Part shown: piece after piece, positions 1-8,085 of the stretch
How positions within the stretch are numbered: the stretch's first letter is position 1
Layout: each line of letters opens with the position of its first letter
Assembly: GCA_029856295.1 (NCBI GenBank)
Contig: JAHQWS010000292.1
Span: 1-17,980, forward strand
From: Promethearchaeia archaeon
GTDB taxonomy: Archaea > Asgardarchaeota > Lokiarchaeia > Sigyniarchaeales > SOKP01
Direction of reading: 5' to 3'
DNA: 17,980 nt
Notes under the pieces: model-generated
Seen by the model: only the letters and a program-made list of their open reading frames with translations
What the model was told of the DNA's origin: nothing
The model's database searches: none
Translations under genes and position numbers: made by a program

Positions 1-824
1 TACAGCAAATATTTTCAGGTTCAATCTTAATCAAAATGGCAGATGTTTTAGATGAACAAAAAAAGGTTAAGGATATTGAGATTGAAATCAGTGAATTAAG
101 CACCTTTCTAAATAATAAAATGTGGGACGAAGCCAGTTCCTTTTATTACGATCGCTTTAAGGATGGAAAGCTCTCTAATGTAAAAACTATAGGGGCTTAC
201 TGGGCTTTATTAGCTGGTGTCGTTCCAAAAGAAAAAATACCTTCTTTCATTGCACATCTCAAAAATGAAAATGAATTTAACCGCCCCCATAGGGTTCCAT
301 CTTTATCTGCAGATCACAAGTTGTATAATCCTAAAGGAAACTATTGGTTAGGAAGTGTTTGGGCTCCAACTAACTATATGGTTTTGAGAGGATTAAATTT
401 TCTTGGTGAAAACGATTTAGCACATAAAATTGCGCTTAACCATCTACAAAATGTTGTTCAAGTTTACAAAGACACTCAAACAGTCTGGGAAAATTATGCT
501 CCTGAAAGCCACGCTCCAGGTATTCCTGCTATAAAAGACTTTGTGGGGTGGACAGGTTTAGTTCCAATATCTGTTTTGTTTGAAAATGTATTTGGGGTTC
601 GTCCAAATGCACCTGAAGATCAAATTATTTGGGATGTACGCCTTCTAGAAAGGCATGGAATAAAAAATTATCCCTTTGGAAGAGATATTTTAGTAGATTT
701 AGAATGTTTTGCTCGAAAATATGAAAATGAACCAATTAAGGTTGAACTGAAATCTAATGCACCAGTTTCGGTGTTAATTAAATGGAAAGATGGAGAACAA
801 GAATTAAAAGCTTATGTAGTATAA
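1..824 (+). CDS. GH63/trehalase-like glycosidase, C-terminal part (5' end outside window)
   Basis: This reading frame is open to the left edge of the window, so the ATG at 36 is internal and the N-terminus is missing. The visible part resembles the C-terminal half of an (alpha/alpha)6-barrel glycosidase of the GH63/GH37 group (mannosyl-oligosaccharide glucosidase or trehalase-like). Supporting features are NYWLGSVWAPTNYMVLRGL near codons 102-120 after the ATG, which matches the G-x-x-W-x-P pattern of this fold; WENYAPES, which carries a Glu at the place where the family has its second catalytic acid; and DFVGWTGLVPISVLFENVFG, the usual late barrel helix. The C-terminus (RLLERHGIKNYPFG onward) looks like a beta-sandwich tail. 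I infer hydrolysis of an alpha-glucoside or alpha-mannoside; the exact substrate cannot be read. It converges on the trp operon. Amylo-1,6-glucosidase is an alternative fold relative. Confidence 0.75.
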   Translation, partial: QQIFSGSILIKMADVLDEQKKVKDIEIEISELSTFLNNKMWDEASSFYYDRFKDGKLSNVKTIGAYWALLAGVVPKEKIPSFIAHLKNENEFNRPHRVPSLSADHKLYNPKGNYWLGSVWAPTNYMVLRGLNFLGENDLAHKIALNHLQNVVQVYKDTQTVWENYAPESHAPGIPAIKDFVGWTGLVPISVLFENVFGVRPNAPEDQIIWDVRLLERHGIKNYPFGRDILVDLECFARKYENEPIKVELKSNAPVSVLIKWKDGEQELKAYVV

Positions 825-882
825 TTGGTCGCTCTGCTGAAGTATCGCAACCAAAAGTGAGAGTGCTGTTAAATTCTTATAA

Positions 883-1476
883 TTATATTTCTAAGAAATT
901 TTTTAAAATTTGTATTCCATAGGGTTTCATCTTTATAGATTCGGGATGGAATTGAACACCCTCTACAGGATATTTCTTATGTCGAACCGCCATAATAGTA
1001 CCGTCATCAGCTGTAGCTGTAATTTTTAATTCTTGGGGTAATAAATCAGATTTAGCCGAAAGAGAATGATACCGAATGGCCATTAACGGATTAGGAATAT
1101 TTTTAAATATGCCTTCTTGGTCATGAAAAACTTTTGACTCCTTACCATGCATCGGTCCTACTTTAGCTCGACCAACATATTCTAAGTCTCTATTTTCTCC
1201 AAACGATTCAATAATTGCTTGATGACCAAGACATATCCCTAATATTGGAATTCTACTGAAATATTCTTTAATGATGGGAATAACTGTACCTGTATCATAT
1301 TTGGGATGACCTGGTCCCGGAGAGATAACAATCTTTTCTATTAAATATTCTTCAACTTTTTCCACAGGGATTTTATTATCTTCTATAATTACTTCTGCTT
1401 CAGGTTTTAGCTGACAAATATAATTAACCAAATTATATACAAAACTATCATAATTGTTAATAAAGAGTATATTCAT
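883..1476 (-). CDS. trpG: Anthranilate synthase component II (glutamine amidotransferase)
   Basis: This is a class I glutamine amidotransferase that supplies ammonia to TrpE for making anthranilate from chorismate. The N-terminus has the typical NYDSFVYNLVNY. The oxyanion strand is SPGPGHP. The nucleophile lies in GICLGHQ (Cys about 82), and GVQFHPES supplies the catalytic His/Glu pair about 177/179. At about 197 aa it is the normal length for the unfused subunit. Two starts are possible. The GTG at 1479 overlaps its own GGAG site, so I prefer the ATG at 1476, which overlaps the trpE stop by one base (TGATG); this implies translational coupling. It is the last gene of the operon and meets the upstream glycosidase gene tail to tail. 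A role in folate synthesis (PabA) is possible for this family, but the position next to trpE argues for trpG. Confidence 0.95.
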   Translation of the reverse strand: MNILFINNYDSFVYNLVNYICQLKPEAEVIIEDNKIPVEKVEEYLIEKIVISPGPGHPKYDTGTVIPIIKEYFSRIPILGICLGHQAIIESFGENRDLEYVGRAKVGPMHGKESKVFHDQEGIFKNIPNPLMAIRYHSLSAKSDLLPQELKITATADDGTIMAVRHKKYPVEGVQFHPESIKMKPYGIQILKNFLEI

Positions 1477-2969
1477 CACTCCTTCGCCTCCGCAATTTTG
1501 ATTGATTTTAAAACGCTATATAGTTTGTTATAAGTTTCAATATATTCTTGTTCAGGCTGAGAATCAGCAACTATTCCTCCCCCTGCTTGAGCAAAATAAG
1601 TGCCATTCCTTCCAAATAAAGTTCTAATCGCTATAGCCATAGCGAGATCTCCATTAAAACTGAAATATCCTATAGAACCCCCATAAATTGAGCGATTTTC
1701 TGTTTCTAATTCCTGTATAATTTGCATAGCACGGAGTTTGGGAGCTCCCGAAAGCGTACCCGCTGGGAACATACTCTTTAATACTTGATATCCATCTAAG
1801 GGAGTTCTACTTCTTATTTTGCTCACAATATGTTGGACTTTTTGGTATTTTTGAACTGTCATAAATTCATAAGTTTCAACAGAACCTGGATAAGATACTT
1901 TAGCAAGGTCATTTCTCCCAAGATCCACTAATTGGAGATGTTCGGCTTGTTCCTTCGGATCGTTAAGTAGCTCCTTTTCTAACTTTAAGTCTTCTTCTGG
2001 AGTTTTGCCCCGGCGGATTGTCCCTGCGATTGGCACTGTGTTAAGAATATCTTTATTTTTAGAGACAAGAGCCTCAGGACTGCTGCCAATAATTTTAATG
2101 TCATTGAAATTAATATTATACATATACGGACTCGGATTTAATTCTCTTAAAACTTCATAGATCGCCATTGGATCAACTCTACTTTCAGTGTATAGCCTTC
2201 TTGAGATAACTGCTTGTATTATATCTCCAGCATAGATATATTCTTTAGTTTTTTCAATCATTCGGGCGTGTGCTGATTTTGACGTATTAGATCTAAAACC
2301 AGACTCATCAACTTCATCTTTATCTAATGATTTTTCTTTATTTTCATGGGAATTATTGTTTCTATTGAATAAGCTTAATTGATATCTAATGTCTTTATCT
2401 TTAGAATAGTCGTCTATACTATTATCGATCATAAATAATACTCTTGATCGATGAGAATAGACTAATGTTTTTGTGTATAGCCCCATTAAGACATCTGGAA
2501 ATTTGCTTGTTGATTTATATCCCACATATGGAGCTACAACATCATAGCCGATATATCCGAGCATCCCACCGTAAAAAATATTTCTTGGGAATAATTCGGT
2601 AAAAGGGAGATTCGAATAAGGAGTAAGATGACTTAAAGTGTCGAGGGCAACCATGTTATAGTCCACATTATCTTTAAATGGCAGGGGATTATGTGGCCTT
2701 TCCTCAGCAGGGTCTTTAGATTCAATATAATCCTTGATAGATTCGCCTCTTGCGGTTGTGATATCATAAATTTTAAACTTGTCCTCATTGATTTCCAACA
2801 TGAAATCAGGTTCTAATGCGATAAAACTATATAATGTTTCTTTAGTGTTTTCTGAAGCTGATTCTAATAAGGCATGGTTTTTTAAATCATACTTATTTAC
2901 TAAATACTTATAAAAGCCAAAAATATTATCTAATTCTCCAATTCTTTCTATATGTATATCAAATTCCAT
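1476..2969 (-). CDS. trpE: Anthranilate synthase component I
   Basis: This enzyme converts chorismate plus ammonia to anthranilate, the committed step to tryptophan. The N-terminal domain carries LLES (residues 34-37), and NPSPYMYNI lies at 278-286. In characterised TrpE enzymes these two elements line the tryptophan feedback site, so allosteric inhibition is likely. The chorismate-binding domain shows PIAGTIRRG (313-321), AEHLQLVDLGRNDL (342-355, with the His equivalent to the catalytic base region), FPAGTLSGAPK (401-411) and GGGIVADSQPEQEY (463-476). A polar, low-complexity linker at about 203-232 joins the two domains. The length of 497 aa is ordinary. The ribosome binding site AGAGG lies in the last codons of trpA, 8 bases upstream, so translation of the two is probably coupled. 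PabB is less likely because of the LLES motif and the operon. Confidence 0.96.
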   Translation of the reverse strand: MEFDIHIERIGELDNIFGFYKYLVNKYDLKNHALLESASENTKETLYSFIALEPDFMLEINEDKFKIYDITTARGESIKDYIESKDPAEERPHNPLPFKDNVDYNMVALDTLSHLTPYSNLPFTELFPRNIFYGGMLGYIGYDVVAPYVGYKSTSKFPDVLMGLYTKTLVYSHRSRVLFMIDNSIDDYSKDKDIRYQLSLFNRNNNSHENKEKSLDKDEVDESGFRSNTSKSAHARMIEKTKEYIYAGDIIQAVISRRLYTESRVDPMAIYEVLRELNPSPYMYNINFNDIKIIGSSPEALVSKNKDILNTVPIAGTIRRGKTPEEDLKLEKELLNDPKEQAEHLQLVDLGRNDLAKVSYPGSVETYEFMTVQKYQKVQHIVSKIRSRTPLDGYQVLKSMFPAGTLSGAPKLRAMQIIQELETENRSIYGGSIGYFSFNGDLAMAIAIRTLFGRNGTYFAQAGGGIVADSQPEQEYIETYNKLYSVLKSIKIAEAKE

Positions 2970-2977
2970 AATTATTT

Positions 2978-3817
2978 TTACCTCTTTATCGCATCTTTTA
3001 TCCTAGATACGAATTCGACCATTTCTGTTTCCATTTTTGAATAATCATTAAGATTGGCCTTAATAATATTTACAATAGCCGAACCGATTATCACTCCATC
3101 AGCTCCGGCTTCAACAATTGTCTTAGCATGTTCGGGTTGTGAAATTCCAAATCCGACTAATACTGGGAGAATCTCGTTTGTCTTTCGTTTTATTCTTTTA
3201 ATTGTATCTTTTGTTATTTGAGCTACAGTGTCTCTCGCCCCTGTAACGCCCATAAGAGATATCAAATATATAAAGCCTTTAGCTTCCTTTAATATTTTAG
3301 TTAATCTATCTTCAGTTGTGGAGGGTGCAATTAAAAAAATTAGATAAATATTATATTTCTCACAAACTTTTAAAGTAAGATCTGCTTCTTCAATAGGAAG
3401 ATCTCCAATTACAATGCCGTCAACTCCGCTCTCTTTTAAATTTTTAAATGTTTTATCTAATGAGGTTTCGATTGTATCTGCTCCTTGAATAAGTATGTTA
3501 TAATATGTCAGAATTACTATAGGCTTTTTTATTTGTGTCCTTATTTCTTTTATTGCATCTAACGCTAATTTTGTATTAATTCCAGCATTGAATGCTCTAA
3601 CATTGGCTTCTTGGATAGTTGGACCGTCGGCAATTGGATCGGAGAATGGAATACCAATTTCAAGAATATCTACATGAGGTTCAATCGCCAAAACTAATCT
3701 CTTGAATTCCTCAATATTTGGGTCGCCGGCAACTAAAAATGGCATGAATTTTTTCTCTTTAGGGCCTTGTTTGCCGTTGAATAGTTCCAAAATTCGGTTT
3801 TTTTCTTTTTTATTCAT
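2978..3817 (-). CDS. trpA: Tryptophan synthase alpha chain
   Basis: The alpha subunit cleaves indole-3-glycerol phosphate to indole and glyceraldehyde 3-phosphate and channels indole to TrpB. The TIM-barrel motifs are clear: FMPFLVAGDPN (24-34), LEIGIPFSDPIADGP (52-66, with Glu53 and Asp64 as the expected catalytic pair), GVDGIVIGDLP (131-141), YLISLMGVTGAR (184-195) and the phosphate-binding GADGVIIGSA near the C-terminus. The length of 279 aa is a little longer than bacterial enzymes but normal. Unusually for this operon, it is separated from trpB by 124 bases containing a palindrome, so it may have its own promoter or an mRNA processing site. The ATG at 3817 has a weak GAGAG site upstream. 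It lies 8 bases from trpE. Confidence 0.96.
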   Translation of the reverse strand: MNKKEKNRILELFNGKQGPKEKKFMPFLVAGDPNIEEFKRLVLAIEPHVDILEIGIPFSDPIADGPTIQEANVRAFNAGINTKLALDAIKEIRTQIKKPIVILTYYNILIQGADTIETSLDKTFKNLKESGVDGIVIGDLPIEEADLTLKVCEKYNIYLIFLIAPSTTEDRLTKILKEAKGFIYLISLMGVTGARDTVAQITKDTIKRIKRKTNEILPVLVGFGISQPEHAKTIVEAGADGVIIGSAIVNIIKANLNDYSKMETEMVEFVSRIKDAIKR

Positions 3818-3840
3818 TATTTTTCTACTCTCTTTTATTG

Positions 3841-3858
3841 TAAAATATTAATATTTTA
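3841..3858. repeat. 18-bp perfect palindrome between trpB and trpA
   Basis: TAAAATATTAATATTTTA is identical to its own reverse complement. It lies in the only long gap of the trp operon (3818-3941), 24 bases upstream of the trpA start. It could be an operator or an internal promoter element. Because it consists only of A and T in AT-rich DNA, chance is a fair alternative. Confidence 0.5.
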
Positions 3859-3941
3859 TTATTTTAGCAAAAAATCTTAAAAATTAATAAGTGTATTTGA
3901 ATTTCTTAAAGTCTTAATAGGCTTTTTTAATCAAGAGTCAA

Positions 3942-5144
3942 TCACTTTATTTTAAACTCCACATGATTTTTTATGATATCCAAATCCTTAGAACCCGATC
4001 CGGATAAATTTACAACAACAATATCGTCCTTGCTAAATTCATCTTTAATTTTCTCTAAATATGCTAATGCATGTGAGCTCTCAAGTGCGGGAATAATTCC
4101 TTCTAACAGAGATAATCTCTTAAATGCTTCGAGGGTCTCAGTATCCGTAGCTTCTCCGACCCGTAATCGGTCAATCTCTTTTAAAAAGCAGTGTTCCGGT
4201 CCTACACCCGGATAATCCAATCCTGCGCTTACGGAATGAGTTTCAAGTATATTACCGTACTCATTTTGAAGTAAGTACATTAAAGACCCATGTAAAACTC
4301 CTCTTCTACCAAGCCCTAAAGCGATTGAATGCTTATTTGTGTCTTTTCCCTCCCCTGCTGCTTCAACTCCTATTAATTGGACTCCGTCATCATTAATAAA
4401 GTCATAGAATGCACCAATCGCGTTACTACCTCCACCTATACATGCTATAATTGCATTTGGAAGCTTTCCCTCTAATTCAAGTATTTGCTGCTTCAATTCC
4501 TTTCCAATCACCCTCTGGAATTCCCTAACTAACAGAGGATAGGGATGTGGTCCTACAACACTTCCCATTAAATAGTGAGTATCATTTAAATGTGAAATCC
4601 AATATCTAAGCCCCTCATTTACGGCATCTTTCAAAGTTTTCGAACCCAATTTTACCGGTATCACTTCAGCACCGAGTAGTTGCATACGGTACACATTGTA
4701 TGCCTGTCGTTTAATATCAATTTCTCCCATAAAAACCTTTGTCTTCATCCCAAAATATGCCCCGGCTATAGCGGTTGCAAATCCGTGCTGTCCTGCTCCA
4801 GTTTCTGCAACCAATTTTGTCTTTCCCATTTTTTTAGCGAGAAGTGCTTGCCCTATAACATTATTAATCTTATGAGCACCACCATGATTTAAATCTTCTC
4901 TTTTTAAATAAACTTTACAACCGAGATCATTACTTAATCTCGCTGCGTAATATAAAGGTGTTGGTCTCCCGCTATAATTTCTAAGAATTTGTGTAAATTC
5001 TTTTTGGAAAGTCTCATCTAAGATATATTTATTGTAAGCTTTGCTAAGTTCGTTAAGAGCGGGCATTAGAATTTCTGGGGCGAACATCCCACCAAATTCT
5101 CCAAATTTTCCTGAATCATTAGGATATTTTCCAATATAATCCAT
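3942..5144 (-). CDS. trpB: Tryptophan synthase beta chain (TrpB1 type)
   Basis: This PLP enzyme condenses indole with serine to give tryptophan. Clear TrpB1 hallmarks are FGEFGGMFAPE (14-24), the PLP lysine in NHGGAHKINN (Lys92), ETGAGQHG (114-121, with the catalytic Glu114), the phosphate-binding CIGGGSNAIG (235-244), GLDYPGVGPEH (308-318) and EGIIPALESSHA (348-359). The length of 400 aa is normal for TrpB1 and too short for TrpB2. One feature is odd: the C-terminal loop that normally reads SGRGDKD reads SGSGSKD here (381-387). The serine that contacts the PLP ring nitrogen is kept, but the following Arg and Asp are both Ser. The start at 5144 has a GTGAG site inside the end of trpF, which stops 6 bases upstream. 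TrpB should pair with the TrpA encoded next to it. Confidence 0.97.
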   Translation of the reverse strand: MDYIGKYPNDSGKFGEFGGMFAPEILMPALNELSKAYNKYILDETFQKEFTQILRNYSGRPTPLYYAARLSNDLGCKVYLKREDLNHGGAHKINNVIGQALLAKKMGKTKLVAETGAGQHGFATAIAGAYFGMKTKVFMGEIDIKRQAYNVYRMQLLGAEVIPVKLGSKTLKDAVNEGLRYWISHLNDTHYLMGSVVGPHPYPLLVREFQRVIGKELKQQILELEGKLPNAIIACIGGGSNAIGAFYDFINDDGVQLIGVEAAGEGKDTNKHSIALGLGRRGVLHGSLMYLLQNEYGNILETHSVSAGLDYPGVGPEHCFLKEIDRLRVGEATDTETLEAFKRLSLLEGIIPALESSHALAYLEKIKDEFSKDDIVVVNLSGSGSKDLDIIKNHVEFKIK

Positions 5145-5150
5145 TTATTC

Positions 5151-5804
5151 TCACACTACAATTTCTTGTTTTATTTCAATTAATTTTTCTAAAAAATTTT
5201 TAATCTTTTTAGGATCTTTTATTCCTTTTTCACTTTCTAAAGAACTACTAACATCGATTCCAAAAGGATTTAGAATCTTAATGATATTTTCCACATTACC
5301 GATTGAGATTCCTCCAGCTAAGATAACATTAGTTCCATATGTTTTTTTTAATATTTCTAATGCAAGATCGTAATCAAATTCAACTCCCCGACCTTCGCTG
5401 CTATCTAGTAGAAATGCAAAAAATTGGTTAAAGCTAAGATTAATCTTTTGAATGACTGAGGTTTTATTCCCTTCATCTATTTTTAATGCAATTATTAACT
5501 TTCTTTTAATATCATTTGAAAGGCTGTCCAAAGATCGAATATTAAAAATACAGTGTACTTGATAAAGGTCAGCTTCTATCTTATTCATAATTTCCATAAC
5601 TTCTGAAGCAGTTTTAGGTTTAAATACCAAAACAGTTCTTACTTCTTTCGGAATTTTATTAAGAAGTTCATTCATTTCTGCTTCTTCCAAATTTCTAGGA
5701 GAATCAGGCACATTATAGATAAATCCAACGGTATTTGCGCCATTACTAATGCATAATTGAACGTCTTCAAAGTTTTTTAATCCGCAAATCTTTACATACT
5801 CCAT
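5151..5804 (-). CDS. trpF: Phosphoribosylanthranilate isomerase
   Basis: TrpF carries out the Amadori rearrangement of phosphoribosylanthranilate to CdRP, the third step of the pathway. It is a small TIM barrel. The general base is Cys7 in VKICGLK and the general acid is Asp134 in FLLDSSEGRG. GFIYNVPDSPRNL (27-39), ILAGGIS (161-167) and the C-terminal phosphate motif GIDVSSSLE (182-190) are all recognisable. That last motif usually reads VSSGVE, so a Gly is replaced by Ser, and the strand that normally reads QLHG reads QVHC. The length of 217 aa is typical. Its ATG shares one base with the trpC stop (TAATG), which implies translational coupling. It is diverged in places, but both catalytic residues are present. 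Confidence 0.93.
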   Translation of the reverse strand: MEYVKICGLKNFEDVQLCISNGANTVGFIYNVPDSPRNLEEAEMNELLNKIPKEVRTVLVFKPKTASEVMEIMNKIEADLYQVHCIFNIRSLDSLSNDIKRKLIIALKIDEGNKTSVIQKINLSFNQFFAFLLDSSEGRGVEFDYDLALEILKKTYGTNVILAGGISIGNVENIIKILNPFGIDVSSSLESEKGIKDPKKIKNFLEKLIEIKQEIVV

Positions 5805-6601
5805 TAATGAATCCCCCTTAGATACAGAATTTTTTGTTTAATATCATTCGATTGCATTATAGATGATCCTATTAAAAAACCATCTGCTCCGCATGATTGG
5901 AGAAATTTAATGTCATCAAAGGATTTTACCCCGCTCTCGCTAATTACAGAGACTTTACTATCATATAATTTCTTAATTTTTGGAATAAGTAGTTTAGATG
6001 TGTTTAAATCAACTTCTAAGGTTTTTAAATCTCTGTTATTTACACCAATTAATGGAGGAATTATGCCAATATCCATTAAATGGATCAAGTCGTTAATCTC
6101 TGCAATATCATGAATTTCGATTAATGGCTCCAAATCAAAATCTATTGATAATGTATACATTTCTTCGAGATTTCCAAGCAGATTTATTAGTAAAATATTA
6201 GTTGCTCCAATATCTTTGGCTAATTTAAATTGAGCTTCACTAAAAACAATATCCTTCATTAAACAAGGTATGGATGTCCCTTTTAATGCTAAATATAGAT
6301 TTAAGAATGAGCCGTTAAAATATATCGGTTCGGTAAGAACACTGAGGCCAATAACGCCTGACTCCTCCATTGCGTATGCTACTTTTGTAATATTCATATT
6401 TTTCCGAATTTCACCCAGGGATGGAGAAGTGGATTTAATCTCTGATATTATTGAAATCCCATCATTAATTTTAATCACTTCACTTAATTTTTTTCTTCCA
6501 TGCCCTAATTCATCAGGGTTTAGATATTGAAATAATTTAAGCTGTTCAGCTAGTGATTTCTTACGACTCTTTAAAATTTCTAAAAGAATATTTGGCATCA
6601 T
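5804..6601 (-). CDS. trpC: Indole-3-glycerol phosphate synthase
   Basis: TrpC closes the indole ring by decarboxylation of CdRP. It is a TIM barrel with the usual N-terminal helical extension (about residues 1-48). The catalytic set is visible: Glu54 and Lys56 in SEIKSTSPSLGEI, Lys116 in CLMKDIVF, Glu162 in PLIEIHD, the Asn pair in IGVNNRDL (185-192) and Glu222 in ISESGV. LTEPIYFNGS (89-98) and the phosphate loop GFLIGSSIM complete the family pattern. The length of 265 aa is standard, and it is not fused to trpF as it is in E. coli. The start has two consecutive ATG codons (6601 and 6598), and the ribosome binding site is weak. It is 13 bases downstream of trpD and overlaps trpF by one base. 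Confidence 0.96.
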   Translation of the reverse strand: MMPNILLEILKSRKKSLAEQLKLFQYLNPDELGHGRKKLSEVIKINDGISIISEIKSTSPSLGEIRKNMNITKVAYAMEESGVIGLSVLTEPIYFNGSFLNLYLALKGTSIPCLMKDIVFSEAQFKLAKDIGATNILLINLLGNLEEMYTLSIDFDLEPLIEIHDIAEINDLIHLMDIGIIPPLIGVNNRDLKTLEVDLNTSKLLIPKIKKLYDSKVSVISESGVKSFDDIKFLQSCGADGFLIGSSIMQSNDIKQKILYLRGIH

Positions 6602-6614
6602 TTTCTTGGTTTAA

Positions 6615-7670
6615 TTATTTTAAATTATCTAATCTCGTCCTATCTCCACCAGAAACTTCAATAAAACGTTCTAACTTTTCGAATGCATTTCCAGATTCTA
6701 TAGTATTTTTCGCTATAGAAACGCCTTCTTGAAAGTCACTTGTTATATTCGCGCTCTTAAGAGCTAATGCGGCATTCATTAGGACTGTATTAAATTTTGC
6801 TCCATTAATTCGATTTTTTAGAATATCAACAGCGATTTTTAAATTTTCTTCAAAAGTCCCTGCAAGTATATCATTAATCGAACATTTGGGTAGATTGAAA
6901 TCTTCATTTGTCACTGCATAAGTTTCAAGATTTCCATCATGACATTCTGTTATATAATTAATCCCTACAGGTGCAATTTCATCAATGCCGCATGAATTAT
7001 AAACGGTAAAAACATGATTGGCATCAAGATTTTTGAGAACTTTGGCCATAACAGGAGCTAATTCTTTTTTAAAAACACCTAAAGTATGACATTTTGCATT
7101 CGCAGGGTTCGTAAGTGGACCGAGAATATTAAAAATAGTACGAATCTTTAATTCCCTTCTTGTAGGCATTGCATGTTTCATAGCAGGATGAAAAAGTGGA
7201 GCAAACATGAATCCAATTCCAACTTTTTCTATGCAATTTTTTACTCCCTCTGGATCTAAGTTGATATTCACTCCCAAACCTTCTAAAAGGTCAGCACTCC
7301 CACATTTGCTTGTTACTGCTCTATTTCCATGTTTAGCAACTGGAATGCCCGCTCCTGCTACAACTAACGCAGTAATAGTGCTTATATTAAATGTTTTTAT
7401 TAAATCACCGCCAGTACCACAAGTATCAAGTAGGTCCCCTTTAACCTGAGGTTGAATTCTGTTAGCAAAATTTCTCATATTTCGGGCAAAACCAGTGATT
7501 TCCTCAATAGTCTCTCCTTTTATAGCCAGGGCTGTGAGGAAGGCACCTAATTGAGCACTTGTAACATTACCGCTCATAATATCTCTCATGATCTCTCCTG
7601 CTTCTCCTTCCGTGAGATGAACATGATTAATAGCTTTCCGTAATCCTTCAATAATATCTATTTCAGACAT
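6615..7670 (-). CDS. trpD: Anthranilate phosphoribosyltransferase
   Basis: TrpD transfers the phosphoribosyl group of PRPP to anthranilate, the second step of the pathway. The diagnostic motifs (numbered from the ATG) are the PRPP loop DTCGTGGD near 82-89, KHGNRAVTSKCGSADLLEGLG near 114-134, the anthranilate-side HPAMKHAMPTRREL, NILGPLTNP, and the metal-binding DE pair in GIDEIAP. The length of about 351 aa is normal, and it is not fused to trpG. A TTG at 7679 would add three residues and overlap the previous gene. I prefer the ATG at 7670, which follows the stop of the 87-codon gene by 5 bases and has a GAG site 4 bases upstream. It is the first recognised enzyme gene of the operon. Confidence 0.96.
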   Translation of the reverse strand: MSEIDIIEGLRKAINHVHLTEGEAGEIMRDIMSGNVTSAQLGAFLTALAIKGETIEEITGFARNMRNFANRIQPQVKGDLLDTCGTGGDLIKTFNISTITALVVAGAGIPVAKHGNRAVTSKCGSADLLEGLGVNINLDPEGVKNCIEKVGIGFMFAPLFHPAMKHAMPTRRELKIRTIFNILGPLTNPANAKCHTLGVFKKELAPVMAKVLKNLDANHVFTVYNSCGIDEIAPVGINYITECHDGNLETYAVTNEDFNLPKCSINDILAGTFEENLKIAVDILKNRINGAKFNTVLMNAALALKSANITSDFQEGVSIAKNTIESGNAFEKLERFIEVSGGDRTRLDNLK

Positions 7671-7675
7671 ATTAC

Positions 7676-7939
7676 TCAAAACTCATTACTTTCTTTTTTA
7701 ATGACTTCCTTAAGGATCTCATACACATTCATATAGTATTTCGAAATAAATCTCGCAGTAACGGCTTTTTCAGGTCCGAGCATGTAAGATCTGCTCTTAT
7801 TAATTAATTCTATCATTTTTTTAAATACCAATTCATTCAGCTTTCCTTCTTTATCTCTATCAATTAAAATCAATTCTTTATGATTGTTAGGCTTATATTC
7901 CATATTTTCATATATTATTTTTTCTTCCAACAAACTCAC
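7676..7939 (-). CDS. Unknown 87-aa protein, first gene of the trp operon
   Basis: I do not recognise this protein. It begins at a GTG (7939); an in-frame ATG twelve codons later (MEYKPNN) is an alternative start. The sequence is charged and probably mostly helical from about residue 28 on (LNELVFKKMIELINKSR, then ARFISKYYMNVYEILKEVIKK). There is no membrane segment, Cys pair, or clear chorismate mutase or TrpR pattern. Its stop is 5 bases from the trpD start, and it is the first gene after a good TATA box, so it is almost certainly co-transcribed with the biosynthetic genes. That suggests a role linked to tryptophan synthesis, such as a regulator, a small subunit of TrpD, or a leader-type coupling gene, but this is inference from position only. 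Confidence 0.75.
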   Translation of the reverse strand: MSLLEEKIIYENMEYKPNNHKELILIDRDKEGKLNELVFKKMIELINKSRSYMLGPEKAVTARFISKYYMNVYEILKEVIKKESNEF

Positions 7940-7974
7940 ATTATCTACTATAATTTAATTTTATTTCAATAACA

Positions 7975-7992
7975 CGCTATAAATATGTAACC
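7975..7992 (-). promoter_or_regulatory. Probable trp operon promoter (TATA box)
   Basis: On the minus strand the sequence reads GGTTACATATTTATAGCG, an archaeal TATA box with a purine-rich BRE-like flank. It is about 41 bases from the GTG of the first gene, which predicts a 5' leader of roughly 15 bases with no clear ribosome binding site. Confidence 0.55.
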
Positions 7993-7996
7993 TTAA

Positions 7997-8015
7997 TATA
8001 TTGGAGTTCAATATA
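7997..8015. promoter_or_regulatory. Candidate trp operator (7-5-7 inverted repeat)
   Basis: TATATTG-GAGTT-CAATATA is a perfect inverted repeat with 7-bp arms and a 5-bp spacer. It begins about 5 bp upstream of the BRE/TATA region of the trp operon. Its size and place suit a dimeric helix-turn-helix regulator. I see no second copy of the full motif in the window. Confidence 0.4.
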
Positions 8016-8085
8016 ATAACGCACAATTAGAAAATAGTTTTAATACTTTCTGAGAATTTGAAAAAAGTATTAAAGAACGAAGTTA

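Noticed and set aside
825..882. A hairpin terminator (GGTCGC...GCAACC) between the glycosidase and trpG
   Set aside because: The stem has one mismatch, a long loop and no adjacent T-run on the plus strand.
4680..4892. Plus-strand open frame opposite trpB, and similar antisense frames opposite trpC, trpD, GH4 and the acyl-CoA synthetase
   Set aside because: They are shadows of well-supported genes on the other strand and have no family pattern of their own.
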